A DNA stretch of 64,000 nucleotides, from NCBI RefSeq assembly GCF_000973085.1, contig NZ_CP011280.1, forward strand, positions 1,045,287 to 1,109,286, written 5' to 3'. Numbering within the stretch: position 1 is the stretch's first letter; each line of letters opens with the position of its first letter. Made by a program: the position numbers and the translations under genes. Shown here one piece after another: positions 15,737 through 25,087 of the stretch. Source of the DNA: Sneathia vaginalis (lineage in GTDB: Bacteria > Fusobacteriota > Fusobacteriia > Fusobacteriales > Leptotrichiaceae). The notes below the pieces were generated by a model. That model made no database searches. It was not told where the DNA came from and saw only the letters and a program-made list of their open reading frames with translations.

Positions 15737-17046
15737 ATTTTTCTCTTTATCCATTCCTTACTAACATATCTTCTTATACAAGGATATAGCTTTATCAAAT
15801 CATCAATTCTTGCAACTATATACACGTAGTATACTGATAAGTGAAATACATTAATTGATATATATGTTAAAGGTATTCCGACTATCCACATTATTAATAG
15901 TTCAACTACCATACAGAACATTACATCTCCACCTGCACGTAATATACCAGATAAGTACAACATACTATATGAATAGAATACCATGCTTATTGATTGTGAA
16001 TATACTAATTTTCTAGTAATACTATACATATTGCTATCCAAATTCATAAATCTTAATACTATAGGTGAGAATATATTCAATGCAATTACAACTATTATAG
16101 TAAAGATGGTATATAGCTTAAGACAATCATTAGCATATCTATACACTTTTTCTCTATCACTTTTACCTATTTCATTACCAATAATTATTGAACTTGCATT
16201 TGATAGACCTATGAATAGTGTGAATAAAAGTCCATTTATCCCTATTACTATCTGTATTCCAGAAAATGCTTCCGTCCCAAGACTACCAAACATCATTACT
16301 TTCATTGCATCAGCTATTACCCATAAAAGTTCATGTACAAATGTTAAAACAGATATGGCTAAAAGTTTTTTTGTAAATTCTATGTCTATATCCTTAAACT
16401 CTCTAACTTTAGGTAGTATAGGTATTCTTTTTATGATAAGGATAATGTATAGGTATATTGTAGTTACAATTCTTGCTATTAATGTCGCAATAGCTGCCCC
16501 TTGTACACCATATCTTGGTATAAGTATCATATTTAAAACTACGTTTATAACAAGGGCTGACATTGAAGAATACAGCGAATACTTTGGCTTATTAATCGCT
16601 CTTAATTGCATCGCAAATGAAAAACCTATGGAAAATAGAGGGAAAGTATATATTGAATACTTTAAATATTGTTTTGCATATTCAATAACCATACTATCTT
16701 TTGTATAAAATGTTATTACATTTTCTGGGCTATGATTTATTAGTATAAAAAAAGGAAGTGACATTAATAGTCCTAGTCCTATTGTTAATGCCATTATTTT
16801 CCTAAGATTCTTATAGTTTTTAACTCCATAATATTGTGCTGCTAGTACATTAGCCCCACTTAGTAAACCATAAACACTGCAAGTGAATATGAAAAATACT
16901 TGATTTGCTATTCCTAGTGCACTAATAGCTGATGTCCCTATCTTACCTATCATAAATATATCAACAAAATTTATTAAACTAAATATCATATTTTCAAATG
17001 CTATGGGTAGTGCCATTATTAGGATTCTTTTATATATCTTTTTCAT
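15733..17046 (-). CDS. MATE-family multidrug efflux transporter
   Basis: Inner-membrane exporter of 437 residues with 12 hydrophobic helices in two halves (MatE x2). Typical features: FENMIFSLINFVDIFMIGKIG near the N terminus and the matching second half (VLTFVHELLWVIADAMKVMMFGSLG). Such pumps expel cationic drugs or metabolites using Na+ or H+. ATG 17046 is preferred, with AAAGGG six bases before it. It overlaps the upstream nuclease gene slightly. Confidence 0.88.
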   Translation of the reverse strand: MKKIYKRILIMALPIAFENMIFSLINFVDIFMIGKIGTSAISALGIANQVFFIFTCSVYGLLSGANVLAAQYYGVKNYKNLRKIMALTIGLGLLMSLPFFILINHSPENVITFYTKDSMVIEYAKQYLKYSIYTFPLFSIGFSFAMQLRAINKPKYSLYSSMSALVINVVLNMILIPRYGVQGAAIATLIARIVTTIYLYIILIIKRIPILPKVREFKDIDIEFTKKLLAISVLTFVHELLWVIADAMKVMMFGSLGTEAFSGIQIVIGINGLLFTLFIGLSNASSIIIGNEIGKSDREKVYRYANDCLKLYTIFTIIVVIALNIFSPIVLRFMNLDSNMYSITRKLVYSQSISMVFYSYSMLYLSGILRAGGDVMFCMVVELLIMWIVGIPLTYISINVFHLSVYYVYIVARIDDLIKLYPCIRRYVSKEWIKRKI

Positions 17047-17047
17047 G

Positions 17048-17842
17048 CTAATCCCTTTCATTATTTAACTCAATAAATATTAAAAGATGGTCTGATATAT
17101 ATTTCCTTACTTGTTCATAATTAGACTTTGTAAAATTATACACACCATATCTTTTAGTAAATGCTTTTAAATTTTTTAAATTTAGGAATATGTTGTCATA
17201 AGAATTAGCTAAACCTTTTTTAGATAAAGTCGTTTTATCTTCAATTGGATTTAATATATTTACCAGATTAAAATCCTTCTTTAGAATAGAAAAAGCCTTA
17301 TCATTAGCTGGTAAATTAAAATCTCCTAGTATTATTATATCATCCTGATGTGTTTTATTAAAAAAATACTTATACACTTTTTTGTATTGGCTTGCCTCAT
17401 AGGCCCTTTGTTTTTCATTTTTACCAAATACTGAATGAACTGGTATTAATACCATATCTAACTTATTAGATTTAATGTAAAAGCCTGATGGTTCTCTTAT
17501 GAAGTCATCATCTTTGTCTATATAGCTTCCTAAATCTTTAATAATATCTACACTATCTTTTCTGTAAATTACTGCATAATGTTCTTTGTACTTCTTAGTT
17601 CCAACAGCTTTTGTCATTATATAATTATAATTATTAAGCCTTTGTTTCAACTCTTCTAAACCTTTATTATTCATAACCTCTTCTAGGGCTATAATATCGA
17701 ATTTTGAGATTATCTTGCAAAATGCATCATAATCTTTTTTTGATTCTCCTAATCTTTCTGCATTAAATGATGCTAGAGTTATATTTTTAGAAAATGATAT
17801 TAATTGTATGAATAATATTAAGGCTATTAATATTTTTTTCAT
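17048..17842 (-). CDS. Secreted endonuclease/exonuclease/phosphatase-family protein (DNase I-like)
   Basis: A 264-residue protein with signal peptide MKKILIALILFIQLISFS. The EEP fold motifs occur in order: LASFNAERLG (metal-binding Asn), IIALEEVMN (catalytic Glu), HYAVIYRKDSV, IPVHSVFGKN (His), IILGDFNLPAND and the C-terminal SDHLLIFIEL (Asp-His). All catalytic residues are present, so it should be an active periplasmic or secreted nuclease or phosphatase. A nuclease releasing nucleotides or cleaving extracellular DNA is most likely; related bacterial sphingomyelinases are less similar. Confidence 0.8.
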   Translation of the reverse strand: MKKILIALILFIQLISFSKNITLASFNAERLGESKKDYDAFCKIISKFDIIALEEVMNNKGLEELKQRLNNYNYIMTKAVGTKKYKEHYAVIYRKDSVDIIKDLGSYIDKDDDFIREPSGFYIKSNKLDMVLIPVHSVFGKNEKQRAYEASQYKKVYKYFFNKTHQDDIIILGDFNLPANDKAFSILKKDFNLVNILNPIEDKTTLSKKGLANSYDNIFLNLKNLKAFTKRYGVYNFTKSNYEQVRKYISDHLLIFIELNNERD

Positions 17843-17854
17843 AATCTCCTTTTT

Positions 17855-17879
17855 AAAAAAGACCTCATAGAGATCTTTT
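17855..17879 (-). terminator. Terminator after efp
   Basis: Imperfect stem AAAAGA-CTC/GAG-TCTTTT with T run on the minus strand (A run 17855-17860 on +), located between efp and the nuclease gene. Confidence 0.7.
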
Positions 17880-17883
17880 ATTA

Positions 17884-18456
17884 TTAATTTGCTCTTTCTA
17901 TATATTCTCCTGTACGAGTATCTATTTTAATTTTATCTCCTATTTTACAGAATAATGGAACTTGTAATTGGTAACCTGTATTTATTGTTGCAGGTTTAGT
18001 TGCTCTACCTATAGTATCTCCCTTTAAACCTGGTTCAGTATAAGTTATTTCTCTTATAACTGTATTAGGTAATTCAACACCTACTGGAGTACCTTCATAC
18101 ATTAATACTTGTATTATCATTTCTTCTACTAAATAGTTTACAGCATCTCCTAAATCTTCTTCACGCATACTTATTTGTTCAAAAGTTTCTTGATTCATAA
18201 AATTGTATTCATGGTCCATTGCGTATAGAAATTGCATTTGATATCTATCTAGCATAATATCATCCATAATATCTGTAGTTAATACTATTATTTCTTGAGT
18301 CTTACCACTAATTAAATCTCTTATTTTAAATTTCATTTCAGCAGCTCTTTGTCTTTTACCTGATGTTGATTGATGTCTTTCTGCTTTTAAAATTATGTAT
18401 GGAACACCATCCTTTCTATATGTGCTTCCTTGTCTTAATTCCATTGCTGGTTTCAT
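17884..18456 (-). CDS. efp: Elongation factor P
   Basis: Translation factor of 190 residues that rescues ribosomes stalled at polyproline. Three-domain layout with the KOW-like start (LRQGSTYRKDGVPYIILKAERH) and C-terminal OB-fold ending KIDTRTGEYIERAN. The tip of the domain I loop reads S30-T-S-G-K34-R-Q, so the modifiable lysine 34 is present, but the surrounding loop differs from the PGKG-type loop of E. coli. No epmA/epmB genes are in the window, and the modification, if any, is unknown. Confidence 0.95.
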   Translation of the reverse strand: MKPAMELRQGSTYRKDGVPYIILKAERHQSTSGKRQRAAEMKFKIRDLISGKTQEIIVLTTDIMDDIMLDRYQMQFLYAMDHEYNFMNQETFEQISMREEDLGDAVNYLVEEMIIQVLMYEGTPVGVELPNTVIREITYTEPGLKGDTIGRATKPATINTGYQLQVPLFCKIGDKIKIDTRTGEYIERAN

Positions 18457-18474
18457 ATTTTCCTCCTAAAATTA

Positions 18475-19110
18475 TTAATTTATTTCATATGTTGCTGTAA
18501 CAGTTACAGAAACATTTTTATCGTTTATAACTAATCTTTCTTGCTTTATTTTAACTATTGAACCTAAGCCTTTAGAATTTTCTTTAGCTAGGTTATATGC
18601 CTTATTCTTTGCATCTTTTGAAGCTTTTTCTATTAGAGAATTCGCATTAATTTCTCCATATTTTACATCTATATCTGACAATGATATGTCTGGATATTGT
18701 GCACTGAACTTATTAACATCCTCTCTAATCTTCTTTATATCATCTAAATTTTTAGCTGTAAATGTATATACAGATGTTAGATCATATCCTATTACAGTCT
18801 TATCATCTTTTTTTGTAATAGGTGTTAAGTCTACCTTATCTTTTGTGTACTTATACTGTATATTATTAGAAATCTTATCTTCCTTATCGTACATTGCTTC
18901 ATATACACTATCTATTTCTTTTGATGTAGTATCCAATGTCATTGTAAAACTATACTCATCTATGGGTCTTTCCATAGTAGCTGTACCTTTGACTATAACT
19001 ACCTCACTTTTTTTGTTTATTCTATCTATTGCATTAGAAAATATCGCAACTGATATTATTGCACCCAAAGCTAATATTATTGCAATAACTATATCATACA
19101 TTTTTTTCAT
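18475..19110 (-). CDS. SIMPL-domain (DUF541) membrane-anchored protein
   Basis: A 211-residue protein with one N-terminal membrane anchor (YDIVIAIILALGAIISVAIF) and a SIMPL domain outside the membrane (VVIVKGTATMERPIDEYSFTMTLD at the start, a conserved YDLTSVYTFTAKNLDDI centre and a C-terminal SVTVTATYEI strand). SIMPL proteins form periplasmic oligomers linked to oxidative stress in other bacteria; the exact role is unknown. The stop is 18 bases before efp. Confidence 0.85.
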   Translation of the reverse strand: MKKMYDIVIAIILALGAIISVAIFSNAIDRINKKSEVVIVKGTATMERPIDEYSFTMTLDTTSKEIDSVYEAMYDKEDKISNNIQYKYTKDKVDLTPITKKDDKTVIGYDLTSVYTFTAKNLDDIKKIREDVNKFSAQYPDISLSDIDVKYGEINANSLIEKASKDAKNKAYNLAKENSKGLGSIVKIKQERLVINDKNVSVTVTATYEIN

Positions 19111-19122
19111 ATCTACACATCC

Positions 19123-19743
19123 TTAATATGATCCATAATAATTTTGATATTCTTCACCTATGGTAGTCGAATCTCCATGCCCAGGATAAACTATGATATC
19201 ACTATCTAATTTTAATAATCTATTTAAACTATCACGCATCTTGTAGCTATCTCCTGTTGGAAAGTCTACTCTTCCATAAGCCATTTTAAATAAGGTATCA
19301 CCTGTAAATATTATTTTATCCGATTCAATATAGTAACAAACACTACCAGATGTATGACCTGGTGTATGTAAGACTGTAATATCATCAAATATCACATCAT
19401 TATCATTTAATTCTACTATTTTAGCATCCTTATTTATCACATACTCTGTACCATTAAATATTCTAGCTAATGAAATACTTGGGTCATATAGCTTTTCCTT
19501 ATCTTCTTTCCCTATGTAGATAGGAACATCAAAGTTATCTAATAGCTCATTAATACTCAAAATATGGTCAAAATGTCCATGTGTTACAAGTATAGCCAAA
19601 AGATTTAACTTATTTTCTTTGATATAACTAACAACTTCACTAATATTATCCCCTCCAGGATCTATTAATAAGCAATCTTGTTTTTTTGATAATAAGTAGA
19701 TGTTTTCATCTAGCACCGTACTTATGAATCTTTTAATTTCCAT
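19123..19743 (-). CDS. Metallo-beta-lactamase-fold hydrolase (glyoxalase II-like)
   Basis: Soluble 206-residue enzyme with the complete zinc ligand set: THGHFDHI (HxHxDH), HTPGHTSGS (third His), GDTLF (bridging Asp) and YPGHGDST (last His). The length matches short glyoxalase II-like proteins (YcbL type) that lack the C-terminal glutathione domain, so a thioester hydrolase function is plausible. Substrate unproven. Confidence 0.85.
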   Translation of the reverse strand: MEIKRFISTVLDENIYLLSKKQDCLLIDPGGDNISEVVSYIKENKLNLLAILVTHGHFDHILSINELLDNFDVPIYIGKEDKEKLYDPSISLARIFNGTEYVINKDAKIVELNDNDVIFDDITVLHTPGHTSGSVCYYIESDKIIFTGDTLFKMAYGRVDFPTGDSYKMRDSLNRLLKLDSDIIVYPGHGDSTTIGEEYQNYYGSY

Positions 19744-19756
19744 AAAAAATCCTTCC

Positions 19757-20581
19757 TTACTTCATATATACATCTAATTTATTATATGGTATTTCAATAT
19801 TATTTTCATCAAAAACTTTCTTTATATTTTCTAAAATATAGTATCGGGCTTCTTGGTATTTACCTTTTTTTACATATACTTTAATATCAAAGTCTATTGA
19901 TGAAGAATTTAAATCTACTACCCCTATTATAGGCTCACTTATAGTATAATCAAATAATTTTTCTTTTTCCCTATTAATTATAGATAATATCAGATTTTTT
20001 ACTTTTTGTATATCACTTTCGTATGAAACACCAACTTTTAAGTCTAATCTTCGTATATTATTAATATCAATATTCTTTATTTCATTATTTATCAAATTCC
20101 CATTAGGTATTATCAAATACTCATTTTGTAGAGTTAAAATAGTTGTATAGAATATTTCAATTTTTTTAATTGTCCCTATATTTGAATTATAACTTATTAA
20201 ATCTCCAACTTTAAATGGCTTAAATGTTAGTAAAATAACTCCACCACAAATATTACTTATTGTTTCCTTAAATGCAAACCCTAAAACTAGTCCTAATGCA
20301 CCTACTAAGGCAAAGATACTACTTAAATTTATACCCACTAACTGTAGTATTATTGTTAATAGCACTAACTTTATTACTATATTACTAAGTGAATTAAAAA
20401 ATGTTCTAACAGCTTTTTCTTTTAAAATCTTGCTATTTACCTTACATAATATTTTATGAAATATACTAGCTATTTGATTAAAAAATATTACTAGTAATAT
20501 TGCTAATATGACATTAAAAAAATGTAACTTTACATATTTTAATAAATTATCTAAAGATAATAGACTACATACCTCTTTCAT
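19757..20581 (-). CDS. mscS: Small-conductance mechanosensitive channel (MscS family)
   Basis: Inner-membrane channel of 274 residues with three N-terminal helices. The pore helix is LVGALGLVLGFAFKETISNICGG, followed by the beta domain (FKPFKVGDLISYNSNIGTIKKI, IPNGNLINNEIKNI) and the C-terminal alpha/beta domain. It protects from hypoosmotic shock. ATG 20581 is chosen (AGGAG six bases before); a longer in-frame start at 20599 would overlap the ychF gene. Confidence 0.9.
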   Translation of the reverse strand: MKEVCSLLSLDNLLKYVKLHFFNVILAILLVIFFNQIASIFHKILCKVNSKILKEKAVRTFFNSLSNIVIKLVLLTIILQLVGINLSSIFALVGALGLVLGFAFKETISNICGGVILLTFKPFKVGDLISYNSNIGTIKKIEIFYTTILTLQNEYLIIPNGNLINNEIKNIDINNIRRLDLKVGVSYESDIQKVKNLILSIINREKEKLFDYTISEPIIGVVDLNSSSIDFDIKVYVKKGKYQEARYYILENIKKVFDENNIEIPYNKLDVYMK

Positions 20582-20591
20582 GAATATCTCC

Positions 20592-21695
20592 TTATACATT
20601 AAATCTAAAGAACATTACATCTCCATCTTTAACTATATATTCTTTACCTTCTAATCTCATTGCTGCATTTGTCTTAGCACCATTCCATCCTGAATATTCA
20701 ATAAATTTATCAAAGTCTACTACTTCTGCTCTAATAAATCCTCTTTGTATATCTGTGTGTATTTCACCTGCTGCATTTTGTGCATTTGTTCCTTGCTTTA
20801 TAGTCCATGCACGTACTTCTTTTTCTCCTGCTGTAAAGAATGTAATTAATCCAAGTAGTTCATAACCCTTAGAAATTAGTCTATTTAAACTAGGTTCTTT
20901 TATTCCTAATGATTCTATAAATTCTTTTCTTAATTCTTCATCTTCAATTTCAATTAATTCTGACTCAACTTTTGCAGAAAATACTACTGCTTCACTCATA
21001 TTTTCCTTTGCATACTCTTTAACTATTTTTACATACTTATTCTTATCAGGATCTGCTAAGTCATCTTCTGAAACATTTAGAGCATACATCATTTGCTTTA
21101 TTGTTAAAAATTGATATTGTTTAATTAATTCTAATTCATCTTCATCTAAATCTAAACTTTTTAGTAACTTCCCTTTTTCTAGGTGTTCTTTACACTTAAT
21201 TAGTGTGTCTACTAAAAATTTAATATCTTTATTCCCACCTCTTAACATCTTTTGATTCTTAGTTAGATTTCTTTCAACTGTTTCAAGGTCTGAGAATATT
21301 AATTCATAGTTAATAATTTCTATGTCTCTTATAGGGTCTATACTACCTTCCACATGTATTATATCATTATTTTCAAAACATCTAACAACTTGACATATTG
21401 CTTGAGTATTACGTATATTACTTAAAAATTGATTTCCAAGTCCTTCACCCTTAGATGCTCCTTTTACTAACCCTGCTATATCAACAAATTCTACTGTCGC
21501 ATTAACAACTGATTTAGGATTAATTAAATCTACTAATTTTTGTATTCTTTCATCTGGAACTGCTACTGTACCTACATTTGGTTCTATAGTTGCAAACGGA
21601 TAATTTGCTGCCAGTGCGTTTTGTGTTTTTGTTATTGCATTAAATAATGTTGATTTACCTACATTAGGTAATCCTACTATTCCTATTGCTATCAT
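20592..21695 (-). CDS. ychF: Redox-regulated ATPase YchF (OLA1 family)
   Basis: A 367-residue P-loop protein: G1 GLPNVGKST, G3 DIAGLV, and the C-terminal TGS-like domain with ITFFTAGEKEVRAWTI and DIQRGFIRAEVVDFD. YchF binds ATP in preference to GTP and associates with ribosomes. Overlaps the upstream gene by 4 bases. Confidence 0.96.
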   Translation of the reverse strand: MIAIGIVGLPNVGKSTLFNAITKTQNALAANYPFATIEPNVGTVAVPDERIQKLVDLINPKSVVNATVEFVDIAGLVKGASKGEGLGNQFLSNIRNTQAICQVVRCFENNDIIHVEGSIDPIRDIEIINYELIFSDLETVERNLTKNQKMLRGGNKDIKFLVDTLIKCKEHLEKGKLLKSLDLDEDELELIKQYQFLTIKQMMYALNVSEDDLADPDKNKYVKIVKEYAKENMSEAVVFSAKVESELIEIEDEELRKEFIESLGIKEPSLNRLISKGYELLGLITFFTAGEKEVRAWTIKQGTNAQNAAGEIHTDIQRGFIRAEVVDFDKFIEYSGWNGAKTNAAMRLEGKEYIVKDGDVMFFRFNV

Positions 21696-22210
21696 TTATT
21701 TACTCCTCTTAATATATCTGCCATTTTCTTCTTTTCGTTATATGTCAAACTTTTAACTTTAAACATATCGTATATAGGGATTAAACCTATTCCGTAAAAA
21801 TCATATACATTCCCTACACACTTTGAAATATCTATTACTAACTTTTCATTTTTTGTATTTGTATAGTATTTGTATAAGTAGTTAAAGACTTCTTCCCCTA
21901 TACATACTATATATTTAGGTTTAACTAAGTATATTTCTTGTAATAGATATATCATGCTCTCTTTTCTTTCACTTTCTTCCACCAAATTTAGTGGTTCATA
22001 CTTAACTAAGTATGTAAAATAGCAATTGTTTAAGTCTATTTTCACAAAATTAAATATATTACTTAAAACCTTAAAGTTCTCACTTCCAACAAGTTGCTTT
22101 TCAAAAGGATGGTCAAATACTACCAATATATCTGCATCCTTATTACCCTCTCCAAAGTATGGAGTATTTTTAGCATATATTTTTATTCCTGTTTCTAATT
22201 CTTCCCACAT
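21692..22210 (-). CDS. Uracil-DNA glycosylase superfamily-like protein
   Basis: A 172-residue protein with the pattern of family 4/5 uracil-DNA glycosylases: an early strand ADILVVFDHPFEKQLVGS (matching the GEAPG..EDxxGxPFVG motif in position, though key residues are changed), then NCYFTYLVKYEPLN (compare the TNVVKCRP motif) and KPKYIVCIGEEVFNYLY (compare the P..I..LG motif). The iron-sulfur cysteines of family 4 enzymes are absent and the catalytic motif is altered, so it may be a divergent or inactive relative. It overlaps ychF and follows walJ by 5 bases. Confidence 0.65.
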   Translation of the reverse strand: MWEELETGIKIYAKNTPYFGEGNKDADILVVFDHPFEKQLVGSENFKVLSNIFNFVKIDLNNCYFTYLVKYEPLNLVEESERKESMIYLLQEIYLVKPKYIVCIGEEVFNYLYKYYTNTKNEKLVIDISKCVGNVYDFYGIGLIPIYDMFKVKSLTYNEKKKMADILRGVNK

Positions 22211-22215
22211 AATAC

Positions 22216-22983
22216 CTACTTTTTAAAATCAAATAGCTTAGTCGCTACTTGCCCTGTTATATTAATTTTAATTCTTTTATCAATTTTTTCTTCAAGTGTC
22301 TTATACGCTATATTCGGTGTATTATTCTCTTCGCTAAGATGTAGCAAAAAAATTTCCTTTAATCTGTTATTTGATATATTTTCTAAAAAAGTTGATGCTT
22401 CATCATTTGAAATATGACCAACATTACTTTTTACTCTATTTTTTAAATCCCATGAATACCTACCATTTAAAAGCATTCCTAAATCATAGTTGCTTTCAAA
22501 TGCAATATAGTCACTATCCATACAATTTTGTCTTACAATATTTGTAATCTTCCCTATATCTGTAACATATGATAGTTTTTCATTTTGATAATTAAATGTA
22601 TAGCCCAAATTATGTTTTGAATCATGCATAACATCAAAATTTTCAACTAATACATTATCTAAAAAAACTTTTCTATCTTCTAGTACTACTATATTATCAG
22701 TATTAACATTACCTAATTTTCTTTGTATTTGTCTTAGTGACTCTTTATGAATGTATATAGGAATATTTTGTCTTCTTGATAGAGTACTAACAGACTTCAT
22801 ATGATCACCATGATCATGGGTGATAAAGATAGCATCTATATCCTCTAAATTTTGGTCTATAGTCAAAAGCTTTTCACGTATTTTTTTTACGCTATACCCT
22901 ACATCAACTAAAATTTTCTTGCCACCTATTTCAATATAGCTACAATTACCTTTACTTCCACTACCTAATACTGCTAATTTCAA
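22216..22983 (-). CDS. walJ: Metallo-beta-lactamase-fold hydrolase, WalJ/YycJ type
   Basis: A 255-residue MBL-fold protein: GSGSKGNCSYIEIGGKKILVDVGYS at the start is diagnostic for YycJ, then THDHGDHMKSV (HxHxDH), VMHDSKHNLG, FESNYD and LHLSEEN. Members act as 5'-3' DNA exonuclease-like or MBL nucleases in mismatch repair and cell-wall stress contexts. The start is TTG at 22983; no ATG is available, and translation is probably coupled to the short frame that overlaps it. The weak start may keep expression low. Confidence 0.85.
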   Translation of the reverse strand: MKLAVLGSGSKGNCSYIEIGGKKILVDVGYSVKKIREKLLTIDQNLEDIDAIFITHDHGDHMKSVSTLSRRQNIPIYIHKESLRQIQRKLGNVNTDNIVVLEDRKVFLDNVLVENFDVMHDSKHNLGYTFNYQNEKLSYVTDIGKITNIVRQNCMDSDYIAFESNYDLGMLLNGRYSWDLKNRVKSNVGHISNDEASTFLENISNNRLKEIFLLHLSEENNTPNIAYKTLEEKIDKRIKINITGQVATKLFDFKK

Positions 22984-23071
22984 TTTTATTAAATTCCTTT
23001 TCTATTGTGTTTATAGATATATTGTATATTATACCTAATATGATTAATATGAATATTATTTTTTTTATCAT
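22961..23071 (-). CDS. Possible 36-residue single-helix membrane peptide
   Basis: A short frame begins with ATG overlapping the yqeH stop (ATGA) and ends inside the start of walJ. The product starts MIKKIIFILIILGIIYNI, an uninterrupted hydrophobic helix, then NTIEKEFNKIEISSIR. An internal AAAAGGA serves as the walJ ribosome site. It may be a true membrane microprotein or simply a frame that carries ribosomes to the TTG start of walJ. Similarity cannot be judged at this length. Confidence 0.4.
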   Translation of the reverse strand: MIKKIIFILIILGIIYNISINTIEKEFNKIEISSIR

Positions 23072-24186
23072 AACATTTCATCTTGCCTTTTATTTGCGTA
23101 CTTTATTTTCTCTCTAACAATTACCTTAACTTCTTCTGGGTGCTTTATACTTAAAGTTACACTACTATTAGCTTCAACATACCCTAGACCTAATATATCT
23201 AGTGCATCATCTCTTGTTAGTGATATTTTATCTATTACAAATTTGTGGTTATAGTACTCATCAGTTTCTTCTTTACTTAACAACGTAAAGAAACCATTGG
23301 TCATAAGCTCATCTACCTTTTGCTTATTTGTCACATGAAATTGTATATTTTTAGAAGCATAACAGTCTAATTCACATTTATTCTCTACCATAATATATAT
23401 TAAATTAGAAAATGTTAAGTACTGTCCTTCATTTAATCTCACCTTATTTTTCTGAACAGATTTACTATTTAAAAGTAGTACTGCTTTATCCTTAGGAAGC
23501 ATCTCATTCATTCTACCTTCTGGAACTATACCAGGTGTATCTATGAATGTTATCTTTATATCCTTGTATTTTACAGTAGTCTTTATACTTCTTTTTGTAG
23601 TTCCAGAATATTTTGATGTAGTTAACTTATTAGACCCTATTAATCTATTAAGTAAACTTGACTTACCTACATTTGAGACACCTAGTACACAAACTTTAAC
23701 TTGTTTTTTACCACATATGTCCTTTATTTTATGTAATATCCCATTTATACCCTCATTTGTTTTAGATGAAACAAAGCAAAAACTTTGAGGAAATATATTG
23801 TTTTCTATTATCTTTTTTCTAAACCATGAAGATATTTCTGGCATAGTGTAATTTTTTTCTAGTAAGTCTATCTTGTTTAATACTACTATTGATTCTTTTT
23901 CATCTAATAAGTCTAAAATTTCAGTTACCATAGAAGATTCAATATCAACAGCATCAAATATACCAAGCACTATATCTGCTTCTTTTATGCTTGCTATAGC
24001 TACATCTTTATACTCTTTTTTACTCATTGTTTCTTCAGGTATCTTACCATAATTTTTTAATCTAAAACAATTTTGACATATTAAATTATCTTGTAATAGA
24101 AGCTTTTCAAAGGGTACATATCCTTTTAAATTTTTATCTTCACTTTGTAATTTTTCTCCACAACCTTTACATTGTTTATCACTCAT
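23068..24186 (-). CDS. yqeH: Ribosome biogenesis GTPase YqeH
   Basis: A 372-residue circularly permuted GTPase. The N-terminal treble-clef zinc finger has CKGCGE and CQNCFR; the G motifs occur in permuted order: NKIDLL (G4), SSKTNEG (G5), GVSNVGKSSLLN (G1), then DTPGI (G3). The C-terminal domain is of the YqeH type. It acts in 30S subunit maturation. It overlaps the xer gene by 8 bases. Confidence 0.94.
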   Translation of the reverse strand: MSDKQCKGCGEKLQSEDKNLKGYVPFEKLLLQDNLICQNCFRLKNYGKIPEETMSKKEYKDVAIASIKEADIVLGIFDAVDIESSMVTEILDLLDEKESIVVLNKIDLLEKNYTMPEISSWFRKKIIENNIFPQSFCFVSSKTNEGINGILHKIKDICGKKQVKVCVLGVSNVGKSSLLNRLIGSNKLTTSKYSGTTKRSIKTTVKYKDIKITFIDTPGIVPEGRMNEMLPKDKAVLLLNSKSVQKNKVRLNEGQYLTFSNLIYIMVENKCELDCYASKNIQFHVTNKQKVDELMTNGFFTLLSKEETDEYYNHKFVIDKISLTRDDALDILGLGYVEANSSVTLSIKHPEEVKVIVREKIKYANKRQDEML

Positions 24187-25087
24187 CTACTTCTTCTCCT
24201 TTTGAAAATGGCCTTGTTTTTAAATACATCTCTCTTAACTTATTTTTGCTTATATGAGTATAGAATTGAGTGGTTGCAATAGTTGAATGTCCTAATAGTT
24301 CTTGAACATAACGTATATCTACACCACTATTTAATAGTTCTGTTGCAAATGTATGTCTAAATACATGGGGTGTAATTTCCTTATCTATACCACTTTTCTT
24401 AGCATAGAACTCTATTATTCTTCTTAGTGATCTTGTTGTAAGTCTTCCACCTTTAGAATTACAAAAAACTATATCTTTATCATATATATATTTTTGCTTT
24501 TTAGCTTCTATATATTCTTTCAAATATTTTTTTGCTGTATTGCTAAAAAAAGTTATTCTTTCCTTATCACCCTTACCAATTACACGCAATTCTCTTTTAT
24601 CAATATCTATCATACTTTCAGATAATTCTAATAATTCCATAGATCTTAGTCCACTTGAATAAAGTACCTCTAAAATTGTTCTATCACGAAGACCTAGTAT
24701 GTTATTTGTATCTATACACTCTCTTAGCTTTGCTATATCATCTTTCAATAAAAAATTAGGCAATTTATTCTCAAACTTAGGTGTACTTACATATATTGCC
24801 TTATTTTCTTCTATTACATTGTTTCTTACCAAGTAATCAAAAAAACTTCTAACTGCTGAAACTTTTCTATTAATACTTCTTTTAGAAGACTTTTTTTCTA
24901 CACTAAGGTAAGCTATAAAGGACCTAAGCGTTATTATCTCAACCTTACTAAAGTCCTTTATCCCCTCATTTTCTTCTAAGTATTCTATTAGTTGCGTTAT
25001 ATCATTTCTATATGATCTTATGGTATTATAGCTTTTACCTAGTATTACCTCGTTATAATAAAGGTATGCATCTAACTGTTTTCTCAT
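24179..25087 (-). CDS. Tyrosine recombinase XerC/XerD type
   Basis: A 302-residue recombinase with the SAM-like N-terminal domain (YLYYNEVILGKSYNTIRSYRNDITQLIEYL) and a C-terminal catalytic domain holding all active residues: Arg in SSGLRSMELLEL, Lys in GKGDKERITFF, HVFRHTFATELL (HxxR), GHSTIATTQFYTH (His and nucleophilic Tyr). It sits in a housekeeping operon, not next to mobile genes, so chromosome-dimer resolution is the likely role. Whether it is XerC, XerD or a single XerH-like enzyme cannot be decided. Its ATG shares a base with the topA stop codon. Confidence 0.9.
   Translation of the reverse strand: MRKQLDAYLYYNEVILGKSYNTIRSYRNDITQLIEYLEENEGIKDFSKVEIITLRSFIAYLSVEKKSSKRSINRKVSAVRSFFDYLVRNNVIEENKAIYVSTPKFENKLPNFLLKDDIAKLRECIDTNNILGLRDRTILEVLYSSGLRSMELLELSESMIDIDKRELRVIGKGDKERITFFSNTAKKYLKEYIEAKKQKYIYDKDIVFCNSKGGRLTTRSLRRIIEFYAKKSGIDKEITPHVFRHTFATELLNSGVDIRYVQELLGHSTIATTQFYTHISKNKLREMYLKTRPFSKGEEVDE

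Noticed and set aside
15983-16708. 241-codon plus-strand frame
   Set aside because: Antisense to the MATE transporter; no initiation signal and no recognisable family.
24179-25087. Integrase of a prophage or mobile island
   Set aside because: It sits inside a tight housekeeping operon with topA, dprA and yqeH and has the length of XerC/D.
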